DNA of 23,355 bases from Candidatus Gastranaerophilales bacterium (GCA_905235825.1 CAJONH010000199.1:1-23355); one strand, 5' to 3'; counted from the stretch's first letter, positions 14,806-23,083 are shown. Notes: generated from the sequence alone by a model not told the origin. Numbers and translations: made by a program.

Positions 14806-16137
14806 TTATTTCTTCTTCTGATTTTTTTTATACCAGTAATAAATACTTCTTGCAAGACGTGTGGGGGAGTGTCTTACGAAGGAAGAATGACCGTCTTCAT
14901 AGCGTTTATCTTCAACAAGATTTTTTTGAACAATCTCTATTCCCATTTTTACAATTTCTTCTTTATCCACCGTAACAGGATAAGAGCCTGCATCTTTGTA
15001 TGGAGCTAAAAGTTCTTTAGGCAAATCGGTATTAACAAGAACCGCATCAATAATTTTATCATATTTTGAATGATTAATGAGAGCTTTTATATGATCCGAA
15101 ACATTAAAACCGTCGGTTTCTCCGGGTTGAGTCATAATATTGCAGACGTATATTTTCCTTGCTTTTGAATTGTTTACGGCTTTTGCGATATCTTTTATAA
15201 GAAGATTGGGAATTACACTTGTATAAAGACTTCCGGGGCCGAGAATTATTAAATCAGCCATATTAATTGCTCTTATAACATCTTCAAGCGGTTTGCAGTT
15301 ATCGGGTTCCAAGAATAATCTTTTAATTTTTTTACCTGATTCGGGAATATTTGATTCGCCTCTAATAATTGTTCCGTCTTCCATTTCTGCCGCAAGACGC
15401 ATATCATCCAAAGTTGAAGGCAGAACCCTTCCTCTTATTGAAAGTACTTTAGATGATTCTTTAACGGCACCGACCATATTCCCTGTCAAACCACACATTG
15501 CAGTAAGAAACAAATTTCCGAAACTGTGACCGGAAAGTCCTCCTGCCTCTTTAAAACGATATTGGAAAAGTTTTACAACCAAATCTTCATCATCGGCAAG
15601 AGCTGCTATGCAGTTTCTTATATCACCGGGGGGAAGCACACCGAATTCTTCTCTTAATTTACCTGAACTTCCGCCGTCGTCGCCCACAGTAACAACGGCA
15701 GTTATGTTATTTGTAAGTTTTTTTATACCTTTCAGCATGGTAGACAGCCCTGTACCGCCGCCTATAGCAACAATATTCGGCCCGTGATTTAATTTTCTTC
15801 TTTTATATAAGTCTTCTAAAACAGCGTGTCTGTTTCTGTCATTATTAACATCCAATATTGAATAATTTGTTTTAAGCCAGCCCGTAATAAAAAGTATAAT
15901 ACCCAGTACAATTAAAGCCCAGCCCATAATTTCCAGCGGAAGCGTTTGTGCAATTCTTATAACCATTTTAGTTAATGTGAAAATAGGTTTTAATCCGAAT
16001 AAAATGCAAACACCTATTGCAGCAATAACCGCACCTGCTATAATCAAAAGAAACCATCTTTTAATTTCAAGTCCGGGAACAAGCCAAATTGCATCTTTTG
16101 GAATTTTTAAGAATTTAGCAAACTTCATTTCCCGCAT
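14806..16137 (-). CDS. yvcK: YvcK/CofD-like gluconeogenesis factor with membrane anchor
   Basis: YvcK-family proteins bind UDP-sugars and control carbon flow into cell-wall precursors. 443 residues, longer than the roughly 320-residue Firmicutes form because of an N-terminal extension with two membrane helices (about 28-48 and 68-86), an arrangement I associate with cyanobacterial homologues. The core follows from about residue 120: AIGGGTG (124-130), VTVGDDGGSSGKLR, PPGDIRN (169-175), GHSFGNL, ILGPGSLYTSVIPNLL and MTQPGETDGF. It starts 3 bases after the pxpA-like gene, with AGGATGGG as the likely ribosome site. Confidence 0.92.
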   Translation of the reverse strand: MREMKFAKFLKIPKDAIWLVPGLEIKRWFLLIIAGAVIAAIGVCILFGLKPIFTLTKMVIRIAQTLPLEIMGWALIVLGIILFITGWLKTNYSILDVNNDRNRHAVLEDLYKRRKLNHGPNIVAIGGGTGLSTMLKGIKKLTNNITAVVTVGDDGGSSGKLREEFGVLPPGDIRNCIAALADDEDLVVKLFQYRFKEAGGLSGHSFGNLFLTAMCGLTGNMVGAVKESSKVLSIRGRVLPSTLDDMRLAAEMEDGTIIRGESNIPESGKKIKRLFLEPDNCKPLEDVIRAINMADLIILGPGSLYTSVIPNLLIKDIAKAVNNSKARKIYVCNIMTQPGETDGFNVSDHIKALINHSKYDKIIDAVLVNTDLPKELLAPYKDAGSYPVTVDKEEIVKMGIEIVQKNLVEDKRYEDGHSSFVRHSPTRLARSIYYWYKKNQKKK

Positions 16138-16140
16138 TCT

Positions 16141-16911
16141 TTATACCCATCCTGAAACTGCTGCTTTATTGTAATTAGAAGGCGACGGTGTCATTATTTC
16201 ATTAGCTCTTTTTAATAATTGAATAACATTCGGATTTTTTGTGTCAAAATGCAGAGTATCACAATTAACCGGCATAAAAGAACCGTTCCCTATCTTTATT
16301 TGAGATGAATAATTTATCGTTCTTATTCTGTTTAGTGCATCTTCATCACTTACATATTTTGTATTTTCCCAGTCGGGAGTAAAATCTTGTTTGTAATATT
16401 TATCAATAAATACTTCTCTGTTAATAACAATACCTGTTTCAGCCGAAACATTTTCCAAAATTTCATTATCCAAACAAGTATAATTCAGCCATTTGTCAAA
16501 TTTTTGTATTGCTTTTGCAACCGCTAAAGAAAAATTATAATTTTCACTTGCAAGTTTATACATTGCTCCGTGAGGTCTTACATGGTCTATAACAAGATTA
16601 TATGATTTTGCAAAAGCAGAAAGGGCTCCTATTTGATATAAAACAACAGCTTCTATTTCATCTTCCGATAACTCAATTGGTCTGTAACCCAATCCCTGTA
16701 AATCGTTAAAGCCTATGTGAGCACCTATTGTCAGATTTTTTTCTTTACACTTTAACAAGTACTCACGAATTAATAACGGATCACCTGCGTGAAATCCGCA
16801 GGATATGTTAACGGAACTGACATAATCCAAAAGCTCGGTTTCAATGTTATTTTTAAAATAACCAAACCCTTGTGCAGCATCTATGTTATAGTCTATATTC
16901 TTTGTCGGCAT
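16141..16911 (-). CDS. LamB/YcsF family protein (5-oxoprolinase subunit A-like)
   Basis: Canonical members are PxpA, which cleaves 5-oxoproline together with PxpB and PxpC. 256 residues, normal length. Family motifs are present but drifted: NIDAAQGFG (usual DLNxxxGE), NISCGFHAGDP, GAHIGFNDLQGLGYRP and VRPHGAMYKLA. The C-terminal VHGD-type motif is changed to NCDTLHFD. No pxpB or pxpC is adjacent, so activity on oxoproline is uncertain. It is the first gene of the six-gene operon. An AAAGGAA ribosome site about 6 nt before the ATG fits the start. Confidence 0.85.
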   Translation of the reverse strand: MPTKNIDYNIDAAQGFGYFKNNIETELLDYVSSVNISCGFHAGDPLLIREYLLKCKEKNLTIGAHIGFNDLQGLGYRPIELSEDEIEAVVLYQIGALSAFAKSYNLVIDHVRPHGAMYKLASENYNFSLAVAKAIQKFDKWLNYTCLDNEILENVSAETGIVINREVFIDKYYKQDFTPDWENTKYVSDEDALNRIRTINYSSQIKIGNGSFMPVNCDTLHFDTKNPNVIQLLKRANEIMTPSPSNYNKAAVSGWV

Positions 16912-16955
16912 AACACTTCCTTTATAAAAATATCATTAATGATTTATACTTTTAC

Positions 16956-16983
16956 ATTATATACCAATATTGTTTTTAATCAA
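16956..16983 (-). promoter_or_regulatory. Promoter of the pxpA-yvcK-panBC-dut operon
   Basis: On the minus strand: TTGATT (16983-16978), a 16-bp spacer, TATAAT (16961-16956). The predicted start near 16949 gives a leader of about 40 nt with an SD. It is divergent from the TolC-like gene. Confidence 0.55.
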
Positions 16984-17020
16984 AATGTAACAATTTTATT
17001 CTTAATGAATTTTTTCGGGT

Positions 17021-17032
17021 TATAATACTTCT
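17021..17032 (+). promoter_or_regulatory. -10 element of a leaderless mRNA (TolC-like gene)
   Basis: A perfect TATAAT (17021-17026) is followed by ACTTCT and ATG at 17033, with no Shine-Dalgarno. The -35 region near 16998-17003 (ATTCTT) is weak, so an activator may be needed. Confidence 0.55.
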
Positions 17033-18544
17033 ATGAAAAAATTTCTTGGATTATTTTTATATATATTTATACTGCTATGTATTTTGGGCATTAAAGTTTA
17101 TGCCGTTCAAGAGTTAGAAGATGAACATAATAAATTATTTGAACCTGTTAAAATAGAAGACGGGAGCAGTTTATCCGTTTTTGAGTGCGTAGCGGCAGCA
17201 TTTCAAAACAGTCCAAAAATAAGAAGACAAAAATATAATCTCGATATTGCAAAAAGTAATTTAGGTACTGCAAAATCTCAATATTTTCCTACAATAAGTG
17301 CAGGCATAGGTTTTTATAATGAAAACAATTCAAAAAGCATATATCACGACACTCACTATAGAGAGCTTCCAAATGTAGGTTTAGCCGTAAATCAGCTTAT
17401 TTATAATTTTGGGAAATCCACTGCATTTATAAAAATGGAAGAATTTAACAAAATAGCTGCCGAATATGAATTTATGGACAGCCTTTGTGAAACTTTATTT
17501 GATATAAAAGATAAATATTACAATTTATTAAGAACAAAAGCACTATTGGAATCAGCAGGTGATGATGTTAAAATAAGCGAACATTTTGTCAAAATTTCTT
17601 CAAAAGAGCCTGATAAACAAACAGCAGAGATTAATTTAAGCCAATCAAAAATAAATTTCCTCGAAGCGGAAAATAATTATAATAATGCAAAAGTAGACCT
17701 TGCTAATTCCATGTATCTTGATAAAGATTATAATTTCACCGTAAAAGATACTTCGACATTTAATTATAATGATGATTTTGATTTTTTAAAAAAAGAACCG
17801 GATATAAGAATTTTTACCCCTGTTAGTTTTAGTTTTACACGTGATGAAGCAGTGAATATAGCATATAAAAACAGTCCTGATTTAAGAATTTTAGTCGCAA
17901 CAAAAAAAGCTATGGAACAGGCATTAAAATACGTAAAAAGAACCTATCTTCCAGATTTAACCGGAAATGTAAGCTACGGTTACGGAAATATTAAAAGTAA
18001 TCTTGACGAAAGAGTTTCAAATAACAGCCTTCAAATAGGAGTTAATCTTTCAAGCGAGGTTAATATAAAAGAATTGTATCACGGTATAAAAGGTGCCGAT
18101 GCTCAGCTTAAAACGGCAGATAATGAAATTGATTTATTTAAACAGGATTTATTCTTTGAAATAAAACGGGCTTTTAATAATTTGGATAAAAGTCAAAGAA
18201 GAATAAAAATAGCTCAAATAGAAGCTGAACAGGCTTTTTATAATTTAAAAACGGTTATAGATATTTATAAAAAAGGTGATGTTGATTATACCGCACTGCA
18301 AGATGCAAGAAAAGATTTTTTAAGCGGTGAAGAAGCCTACATAAATGCATTATTTGATTATAATATCGCACTGATACAGGTTGAAATGGCTATGCACATG
18401 CATATTGCTGATATACATCACAAATCGGAGCATGCTATGAGATATCACGCTAACGAGCTTTTGGAGCATATAAATAAAGCTCTTTCTTGTAATGAAAATG
18501 AAACAAAAAAGAACAGACATAAAGATTTGGAAGAAGACTTATAA
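17033..18544 (+). CDS. TolC-like outer-membrane efflux protein with His-rich C-terminus
   Basis: Forms the outer-membrane/periplasmic tunnel of an export machine. 503 residues with a Sec signal peptide (hydrophobic core about 4-24, cleavage near VYA). Two OEP repeats are visible, each starting with a helix of the type AFQNSPKIRRQKYNLDIAKS (about 51-70) and IAYKNSPDLRILVATKKAME (second half), followed by YFPTISAGIG and YLPDLTGNVSYG strands. The C-terminal tail (about 455-480) has seven His in 25 residues (HMHIADIHH...H...H...H), a likely metal-binding stretch not typical of TolC. The stop overlaps the start of the permease gene by one base. No membrane-fusion protein is adjacent. Confidence 0.9.
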   Translation: MKKFLGLFLYIFILLCILGIKVYAVQELEDEHNKLFEPVKIEDGSSLSVFECVAAAFQNSPKIRRQKYNLDIAKSNLGTAKSQYFPTISAGIGFYNENNSKSIYHDTHYRELPNVGLAVNQLIYNFGKSTAFIKMEEFNKIAAEYEFMDSLCETLFDIKDKYYNLLRTKALLESAGDDVKISEHFVKISSKEPDKQTAEINLSQSKINFLEAENNYNNAKVDLANSMYLDKDYNFTVKDTSTFNYNDDFDFLKKEPDIRIFTPVSFSFTRDEAVNIAYKNSPDLRILVATKKAMEQALKYVKRTYLPDLTGNVSYGYGNIKSNLDERVSNNSLQIGVNLSSEVNIKELYHGIKGADAQLKTADNEIDLFKQDLFFEIKRAFNNLDKSQRRIKIAQIEAEQAFYNLKTVIDIYKKGDVDYTALQDARKDFLSGEEAYINALFDYNIALIQVEMAMHMHIADIHHKSEHAMRYHANELLEHINKALSCNENETKKNRHKDLEEDL

Positions 18545-19503
18545 TGAACATATCAGGAAATCTGCAAATTGCTATTGCATACATTAATGAACTTACCGAA
18601 AAAATTTTTTTACCTATAGATGAATTAATAGAAAATGCACCAATTCCTGAATGGCTTGCAGACGCATTCATAGATAGTCTTCATCTTTTACCTCTTTTAT
18701 TTTTAGTATTTATGATTATAGAAATTATAGAATTTTTTTGTGCTGAAAAAATTAATAATTTTATTAAAAAACTTGAAAATACTGCGACCCTGATAGGAGC
18801 ATCAGCGGCAGTTATTCCTCAGTGCGGATTTTCAGTTATTGCAAGTACTTTATATATGAAAAAATATATAACAAAAGGAACTTTAATTGCTATATATCTT
18901 GCTACCTCGGATGAAGCAATTCCGGTATTATTAACCGATTCTTCAGCTGCAGGTTATGTAATACCAATTATCGGTATAAAAATAATAATAGCAGTAATTT
19001 CAGGTTATTTAACAGATTTTGTTTTGAAGGATAAAAAATATATTTTTCATCAAACAGAATGTCATCATCACGCTTGCGAACAGGAGGAAGGATGCTGCAG
19101 CCACAGTGTATCCAACAGACGAAAGCGAGAACTTATTTTTCATCCTTTAAAACATACCTTTAATATATTTTTATTTATACTTGTAATAACTGTTATTTTG
19201 AACTATCTTTTCAGTATTTATGACCTTGCTGCACTTTTCGGCAGAATGGGAGTATTTGAACCCGTTGTAACCGCTGTTATAGGTCTTATTCCGAATTGTG
19301 CCGTATCTATTGCATTAGCACTTATGCTAATGAAAGGAACAATTACTTTTGGTGCCGCAATGTCAGGACTGCTTTCAAATGCAGGGCTCGGCATTTTAGT
19401 TCTTTTAAGACACAAAGAAAACATAAAAGATACTTTATTAATTGTTTCTGTTCTGTTATTCATTAGCATAATATCAGGTCTTATTTTAAACTATATATGT
19501 TAA
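18544..19503 (+). CDS. Putative heavy-metal exporter permease (ArsP_2-like)
   Basis: 319 residues with about 8-10 membrane helices. It shows an internal duplication typical of this family: GASAAVIPQCGFSVIAS (85-101) and VIGLIPNCAVSIALAL (245-260), each with an IP-x-C core followed by a helix and a G-x-[LIM] segment. The central hydrophilic loop (169-188) is Cys/His-rich (HQTECHHHACEQ, then CCSH), as expected for binding a transition metal. It resembles the putative 10-TM heavy-metal or manganese exporters; the metal cannot be told from sequence. It is coupled to the TolC-like gene by TAATG. Its stop codon interlocks with that of the convergent Fe-S gene. Confidence 0.8.
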   Translation: MNISGNLQIAIAYINELTEKIFLPIDELIENAPIPEWLADAFIDSLHLLPLLFLVFMIIEIIEFFCAEKINNFIKKLENTATLIGASAAVIPQCGFSVIASTLYMKKYITKGTLIAIYLATSDEAIPVLLTDSSAAGYVIPIIGIKIIIAVISGYLTDFVLKDKKYIFHQTECHHHACEQEEGCCSHSVSNRRKRELIFHPLKHTFNIFLFILVITVILNYLFSIYDLAALFGRMGVFEPVVTAVIGLIPNCAVSIALALMLMKGTITFGAAMSGLLSNAGLGILVLLRHKENIKDTLLIVSVLLFISIISGLILNYIC

Positions 19504-20774
19504 ATTATTTTTTGTTCTTTAATACCGAATATTTCTATAGCTTTTGGCTTGCATATTTTAGCACATTTTCCGCAGCCGATACATTTTGAAGCATTTATTA
19601 TGGCAATTTTACCGTCTTCTTTTGTTATAGCTCCTTTAGGACATGCAGAAACACAATGACCGCATTTTACACACATATCCGATTTAATTGCCGCCATTGC
19701 AATACGTGTATTTTGTTTTTCTTCCAATGAAATTCTTTTTATAGCACCGGACGGGCAGACTTCACCGCAATTATGGCAGTCAAATTCGCAAAAACCTTTA
19801 CCCTGTTTATAATCAATGTGTACCGCCGTAAATTTATCATTTGATTTTACGAGTATACCGTTAGGACAATTTTTTACGCACAAATTACAATTTAAACATT
19901 TATTCGCCATTCTGTTTGCATTTTTAGCACCTGCAGGTAAAATAATATCTTTAACTTTTTTCGCAAATTCTTTTGTAAATTTCATGCCTGCAAAATAACC
20001 TGCAGTTAAAAGCACTACAGCCGAAGTTCCAATAATTGCTTTTCTTCTTGAAGGATTAAATTCCTGCTTTTTATTTCCGTAAAATATTGCGCTTTTAGGG
20101 CAGATACTATAGCATTTCAAACATTTTACGCACATTTCGTTATCAATTTTTTTATTTTCAACATCTATACATCCTGAGGGGCAGTTTCTTTCGCACATTT
20201 TACAGGAAATGCATTTTTCGCTGTCAATATTCATAGTCTTTACTGCATTTTTAGCACAACAGCCCAAAAACGCACCTACAGGGCAAATATTTGTACAGAA
20301 AAATCTGTTTTTAAAAAATACTATTGCAAGAACGCAAAGAGTAAATATTAAACCGAAAATCGAAAGACTTACGGCTGAACCGAATATTGTATAAGGGTCG
20401 AGATATCGAATTAAAACGGCACTGCCTGCAAACATCGAACCGAATACAATTGCACATATAAAATGTTTAAATGGGTAATTTGGAACTTTTGTATTTTTCT
20501 TTTTATGTCTTAATATAAGTGCCGAAAATTCCTGTAAAATTCCAAAAGGACAAACGGTTGAACAATAAAAGCGTCCAAAGGCAACCGTAAACAAAACAAC
20601 AATAAAAAACAAAATTATTGATGCATAAACAGAAGTAACTAAGGCTCTTTGCATAAGTGCAGTAAACTGTAAATCCAAAATTTTAACGGGATATATACCC
20701 CAAATTGCAAGTATCGCCAAAATCAAAACGATACCTGCAATTGTTAAACGTATTTTATATGCGTATTTTCTCAC
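19500..20774 (-). CDS. NapH-NapG-like fused membrane/periplasmic ferredoxin electron-transfer protein
   Basis: 424 residues. Residues 1-240 are NapH/MauN-like: four membrane helices (about 10-27, 45-65, 104-122, 131-153), two CxxxCP motifs (FYCSTVCP 69-76, FFCTNICP 158-165) and two ferredoxin clusters (188-198, 215-225). Residues 241-263 are a twin-Arg-like SRRKAIIG followed by a hydrophobic helix. Residues 290-424 hold four more cluster motifs (293-303, 329-340, 368-378, 398-408), matching NapG. NapH has two and NapG four, so six in one chain fits a natural fusion. In the Nap system these pass quinol electrons to the periplasm. No napA/napB is present; the neighbouring reductase, 2 bases upstream, is the likely partner. 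Confidence 0.82.
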   Translation of the reverse strand: MRKYAYKIRLTIAGIVLILAILAIWGIYPVKILDLQFTALMQRALVTSVYASIILFFIVVLFTVAFGRFYCSTVCPFGILQEFSALILRHKKKNTKVPNYPFKHFICAIVFGSMFAGSAVLIRYLDPYTIFGSAVSLSIFGLIFTLCVLAIVFFKNRFFCTNICPVGAFLGCCAKNAVKTMNIDSEKCISCKMCERNCPSGCIDVENKKIDNEMCVKCLKCYSICPKSAIFYGNKKQEFNPSRRKAIIGTSAVVLLTAGYFAGMKFTKEFAKKVKDIILPAGAKNANRMANKCLNCNLCVKNCPNGILVKSNDKFTAVHIDYKQGKGFCEFDCHNCGEVCPSGAIKRISLEEKQNTRIAMAAIKSDMCVKCGHCVSACPKGAITKEDGKIAIINASKCIGCGKCAKICKPKAIEIFGIKEQKII

Positions 20775-20776
20775 TT

Positions 20777-22006
20777 TTAACCCTTTTTAGCCTGTATATA
20801 CTCATCAGCAACTTTTGTAAGTAATGCAGGTATATCAAGATTTTGCGGACAATTTTTACTGCAAAGACCGCATTTAATACAATTTTCAGGTTTTTCACCT
20901 TCGGCAAGAGTATCATAATAAATACCGAATAACATTTTATTTTTAGTTACTTTATATTGATTATACAAGGAGAATGAAGCAGGAATATTTATATCCTTGG
21001 GACAGACTTCCATACAGTATTTGCAGGCAGTACAATTAATTTCACCTTGAGATTGAATTATTTTAGCCATTTCATCAGCAACTTTAAATTCCTCAGCAGT
21101 CATATCTTTATAATTAATAAATGTTTCAATATTTTGTTTAACCTGTTCAAGATTGCTCATGCCGCTTAGGACGGTTACAACATTTTTTTGACTTGCTGCC
21201 CAGCGAAGACCGAAAGCGGCAGGAGTTGTATCGGGATAATATTCTTTTAATTTTGCAAGAGCTTTATCACTCAAATTAACAAGACCGCCTCCTCTTAAAG
21301 GTTCCATAACCGTAACGGGAATACCCTCAGCTTGAGCTATATCATACTGTTCATGAGCTTTTACCACATCCCAATCAAGATAATTAACTTGAAGCTGACA
21401 GAAATCCCATTGATGTTCTTTTACTACTTCTCTTAGAATATCGGGAGTTCCGTGGAAGGAGAAACCTAAATATTTAATTTTTCCTTCATTTTTCAGTTTC
21501 AAAAGTTCATCGTACATATTAACTTTTTTGTATGTGTCAAATGTATTTTTATTTATGTTATGGCACATATAAAAATCAAAATAATCTGTTTGACATCTTT
21601 TTAACTGTTCTTCAAAAATTTTGCGGACATCAGCCTGTGTTTTCATTTTGTAAATAGGACTTTTATCCGCAATCATTAAATCTTCACGTTTATATTTTTT
21701 AAGAACTTTTCCCATACATTCTTCAGAAGTACCGTTTACGTACATATAAGCGGTATCAAAATAATTTGCACCGTGCTGCATACAATATTCAACCATACGG
21801 TCAAGTTCAACCATATCAACAGTATCACCTTTCATTGGAAGACGCATACATCCCATACCGAGAAGCGGAACCTCTAAATTTTTAAATTTTCTTTTTACTA
21901 CTTGTCCTTCTGCTCTTATTAATTCATCTTTTTTTCCGCATCCTGTTAATAATGCCGTACCGCCCACAGCTATTGCACTGTTAATTAAAAATTCACGTCT
22001 TTTCAT
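20777..22006 (-). CDS. Tat-exported aldo/keto reductase with two [4Fe-4S] motifs
   Basis: 409 residues. The N-terminus MKRREFLINSAIAVGGTALL followed by TGC is a twin-arginine signal (RREFL) with a lipobox ending at C23, so it is probably exported folded and may be lipid-anchored. The AKR barrel (about 38-300) keeps D84/Y89 (YFDTAYMY), K115 (ADKS) and H149 (MCHN), the four catalytic positions. It also keeps the nucleotide-side SGMSNLEQVKQN. The C-terminal domain has two CxxCxxCxxxCP motifs (325-336, 376-387). It belongs to the COG1453-like reductase group. The ribosome site AAGGA is about 9 nt upstream. It is co-transcribed with the NapHG-like gene. The substrate is unknown. Confidence 0.86.
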   Translation of the reverse strand: MKRREFLINSAIAVGGTALLTGCGKKDELIRAEGQVVKRKFKNLEVPLLGMGCMRLPMKGDTVDMVELDRMVEYCMQHGANYFDTAYMYVNGTSEECMGKVLKKYKREDLMIADKSPIYKMKTQADVRKIFEEQLKRCQTDYFDFYMCHNINKNTFDTYKKVNMYDELLKLKNEGKIKYLGFSFHGTPDILREVVKEHQWDFCQLQVNYLDWDVVKAHEQYDIAQAEGIPVTVMEPLRGGGLVNLSDKALAKLKEYYPDTTPAAFGLRWAASQKNVVTVLSGMSNLEQVKQNIETFINYKDMTAEEFKVADEMAKIIQSQGEINCTACKYCMEVCPKDINIPASFSLYNQYKVTKNKMLFGIYYDTLAEGEKPENCIKCGLCSKNCPQNLDIPALLTKVADEYIQAKKG

Positions 22007-22037
22007 TATTTTTCCTTTTTGATTAATCTGCTAAAAT

Positions 22038-22046
22038 ATTTTAACA
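22038..22046 (-). promoter_or_regulatory. Extended -10 promoter candidate for the reductase operon
   Basis: On the minus strand TGTTAAAAT (22046-22038) matches TGn plus TAnnnT. It lies in the 69-base gap after the histidine kinase gene. The predicted start is about 25 nt before the reductase ATG. The -35 is poor, and read-through from the kinase gene is also possible. Confidence 0.35.
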
Positions 22047-22075
22047 TAAAATAGGTTTATATATAAGTTTATATT

Positions 22076-23068
22076 TTATTTAGGCAGTGTAAGAATAAAA
22101 GTTGTAAAGCCTTTTTTGGATACATCTAATTCTATATTACCGTTATGAGCAAGCATTATCTGTCTTGAAATATATAATCCCAGCCCTGTACCTGCTTTTC
22201 CGAATTTTGAATGTCCGCTGTAATATTTATTAAAAATAAAATCCAAATCTTCTTTTGAAATGCCGGAACCTTTATTTGTTATTTCAATCTTAATATCAGT
22301 ATTCGAACAATGAGTATTTATCAAGATTTCATTCCCTTTGCCGCTGAATGAAACAGCATTTTGAAGAAGATTTTTAACGACTCTTTTTAATTGAAAAATA
22401 TCGAACAGCAAATATATATTCTGTGTTTCTTCATTGTTTAATTTAATTTCAATGTTATTTTCAATAAAAATAGAACTCATATCATTAATTACGGAATATA
22501 GAAAATCATTTATGCAGGCTTGTTTGAGTTTTAATTTTATTTCTTTTTGTTCAAGTTTATAAACTTCTAATAAATTTTCAATTAATTCTTTAAGTTCTTT
22601 ATTTGATGATTTTATTAATTTCAAAACTTCAATTTGTTTGTCATTAAGTTCTCCAAATCTTCCGTCCAATAAAAAATCAAGTGAATTTAATTCTGCAATA
22701 ACGGGAACTTTCATATCATGAGTAAGAGTTGCAGTAAAATCTTCTTTAACCTGCCTCATCTCTTTTTCCTGTTTTATTATTTCTTCCAATGATAAGTTTT
22801 TTTTAGCCAGAGTATTTTGATATTCTTTAATCATCATTTCACGGTCTAAGATTGTTTCAAACAATCTGTTAACAGCATTTTCAAGTTCTTTATCGTATAG
22901 ATTTTCAACTCTTATATGAACATTTCCATATCTCATACGTTTAATAGCAAGGTATATTTTATATATATCTTGCTTTGTTTTTTTATAATTTTTTAGAATA
23001 TTTAAATATCCTGTCAGAATTATAAAAATAATTAAAATAAGCAGAAATAATAATGTTTTTAAAATCAT
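22076..23068 (-). CDS. Membrane-anchored sensor histidine kinase (no partner in window)
   Basis: 330 residues. One N-terminal membrane helix (about 3-21) is followed by a short HAMP-like/coiled-coil linker (about 24-110) with almost no extracytoplasmic sensor, so it likely senses membrane or internal signals. The phosphoacceptor is H117 in the H-box LTHDMKVPV, with the downstream LDFLLDGRFG resembling cyanobacterial kinases. The catalytic domain has the N-box VKNLLQNAVSFS, a G1 box NKGSGIS (Asn instead of the usual first Asp, a known variation) and a G2 box GTGLGL (293-298). All key residues for kinase activity are there. No response regulator is encoded in the window. The gene looks leaderless. 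Confidence 0.92.
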   Translation of the reverse strand: MILKTLLFLLILIIFIILTGYLNILKNYKKTKQDIYKIYLAIKRMRYGNVHIRVENLYDKELENAVNRLFETILDREMMIKEYQNTLAKKNLSLEEIIKQEKEMRQVKEDFTATLTHDMKVPVIAELNSLDFLLDGRFGELNDKQIEVLKLIKSSNKELKELIENLLEVYKLEQKEIKLKLKQACINDFLYSVINDMSSIFIENNIEIKLNNEETQNIYLLFDIFQLKRVVKNLLQNAVSFSGKGNEILINTHCSNTDIKIEITNKGSGISKEDLDFIFNKYYSGHSKFGKAGTGLGLYISRQIMLAHNGNIELDVSKKGFTTFILTLPK

Positions 23069-23083
23069 AAAAAAAGTATATCA
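23069..23083 (-). promoter_or_regulatory. Extended -10 of a leaderless mRNA (histidine kinase)
   Basis: On the minus strand TGATATACT (23083-23075) is an extended -10 (TGn plus TATACT), followed by TTTTTT and ATG at 23068. The 6-nt gap puts the transcription start on the ATG. No SD and no good -35 are seen, which the TGn extension can compensate for. Confidence 0.55.

Noticed and set aside
14805..14855. Longer panB start at 14855
   Set aside because: The extra 17 residues overlap the yvcK end and are not family-like. ATG 14804, one base after the yvcK stop, gives normal PanB length.
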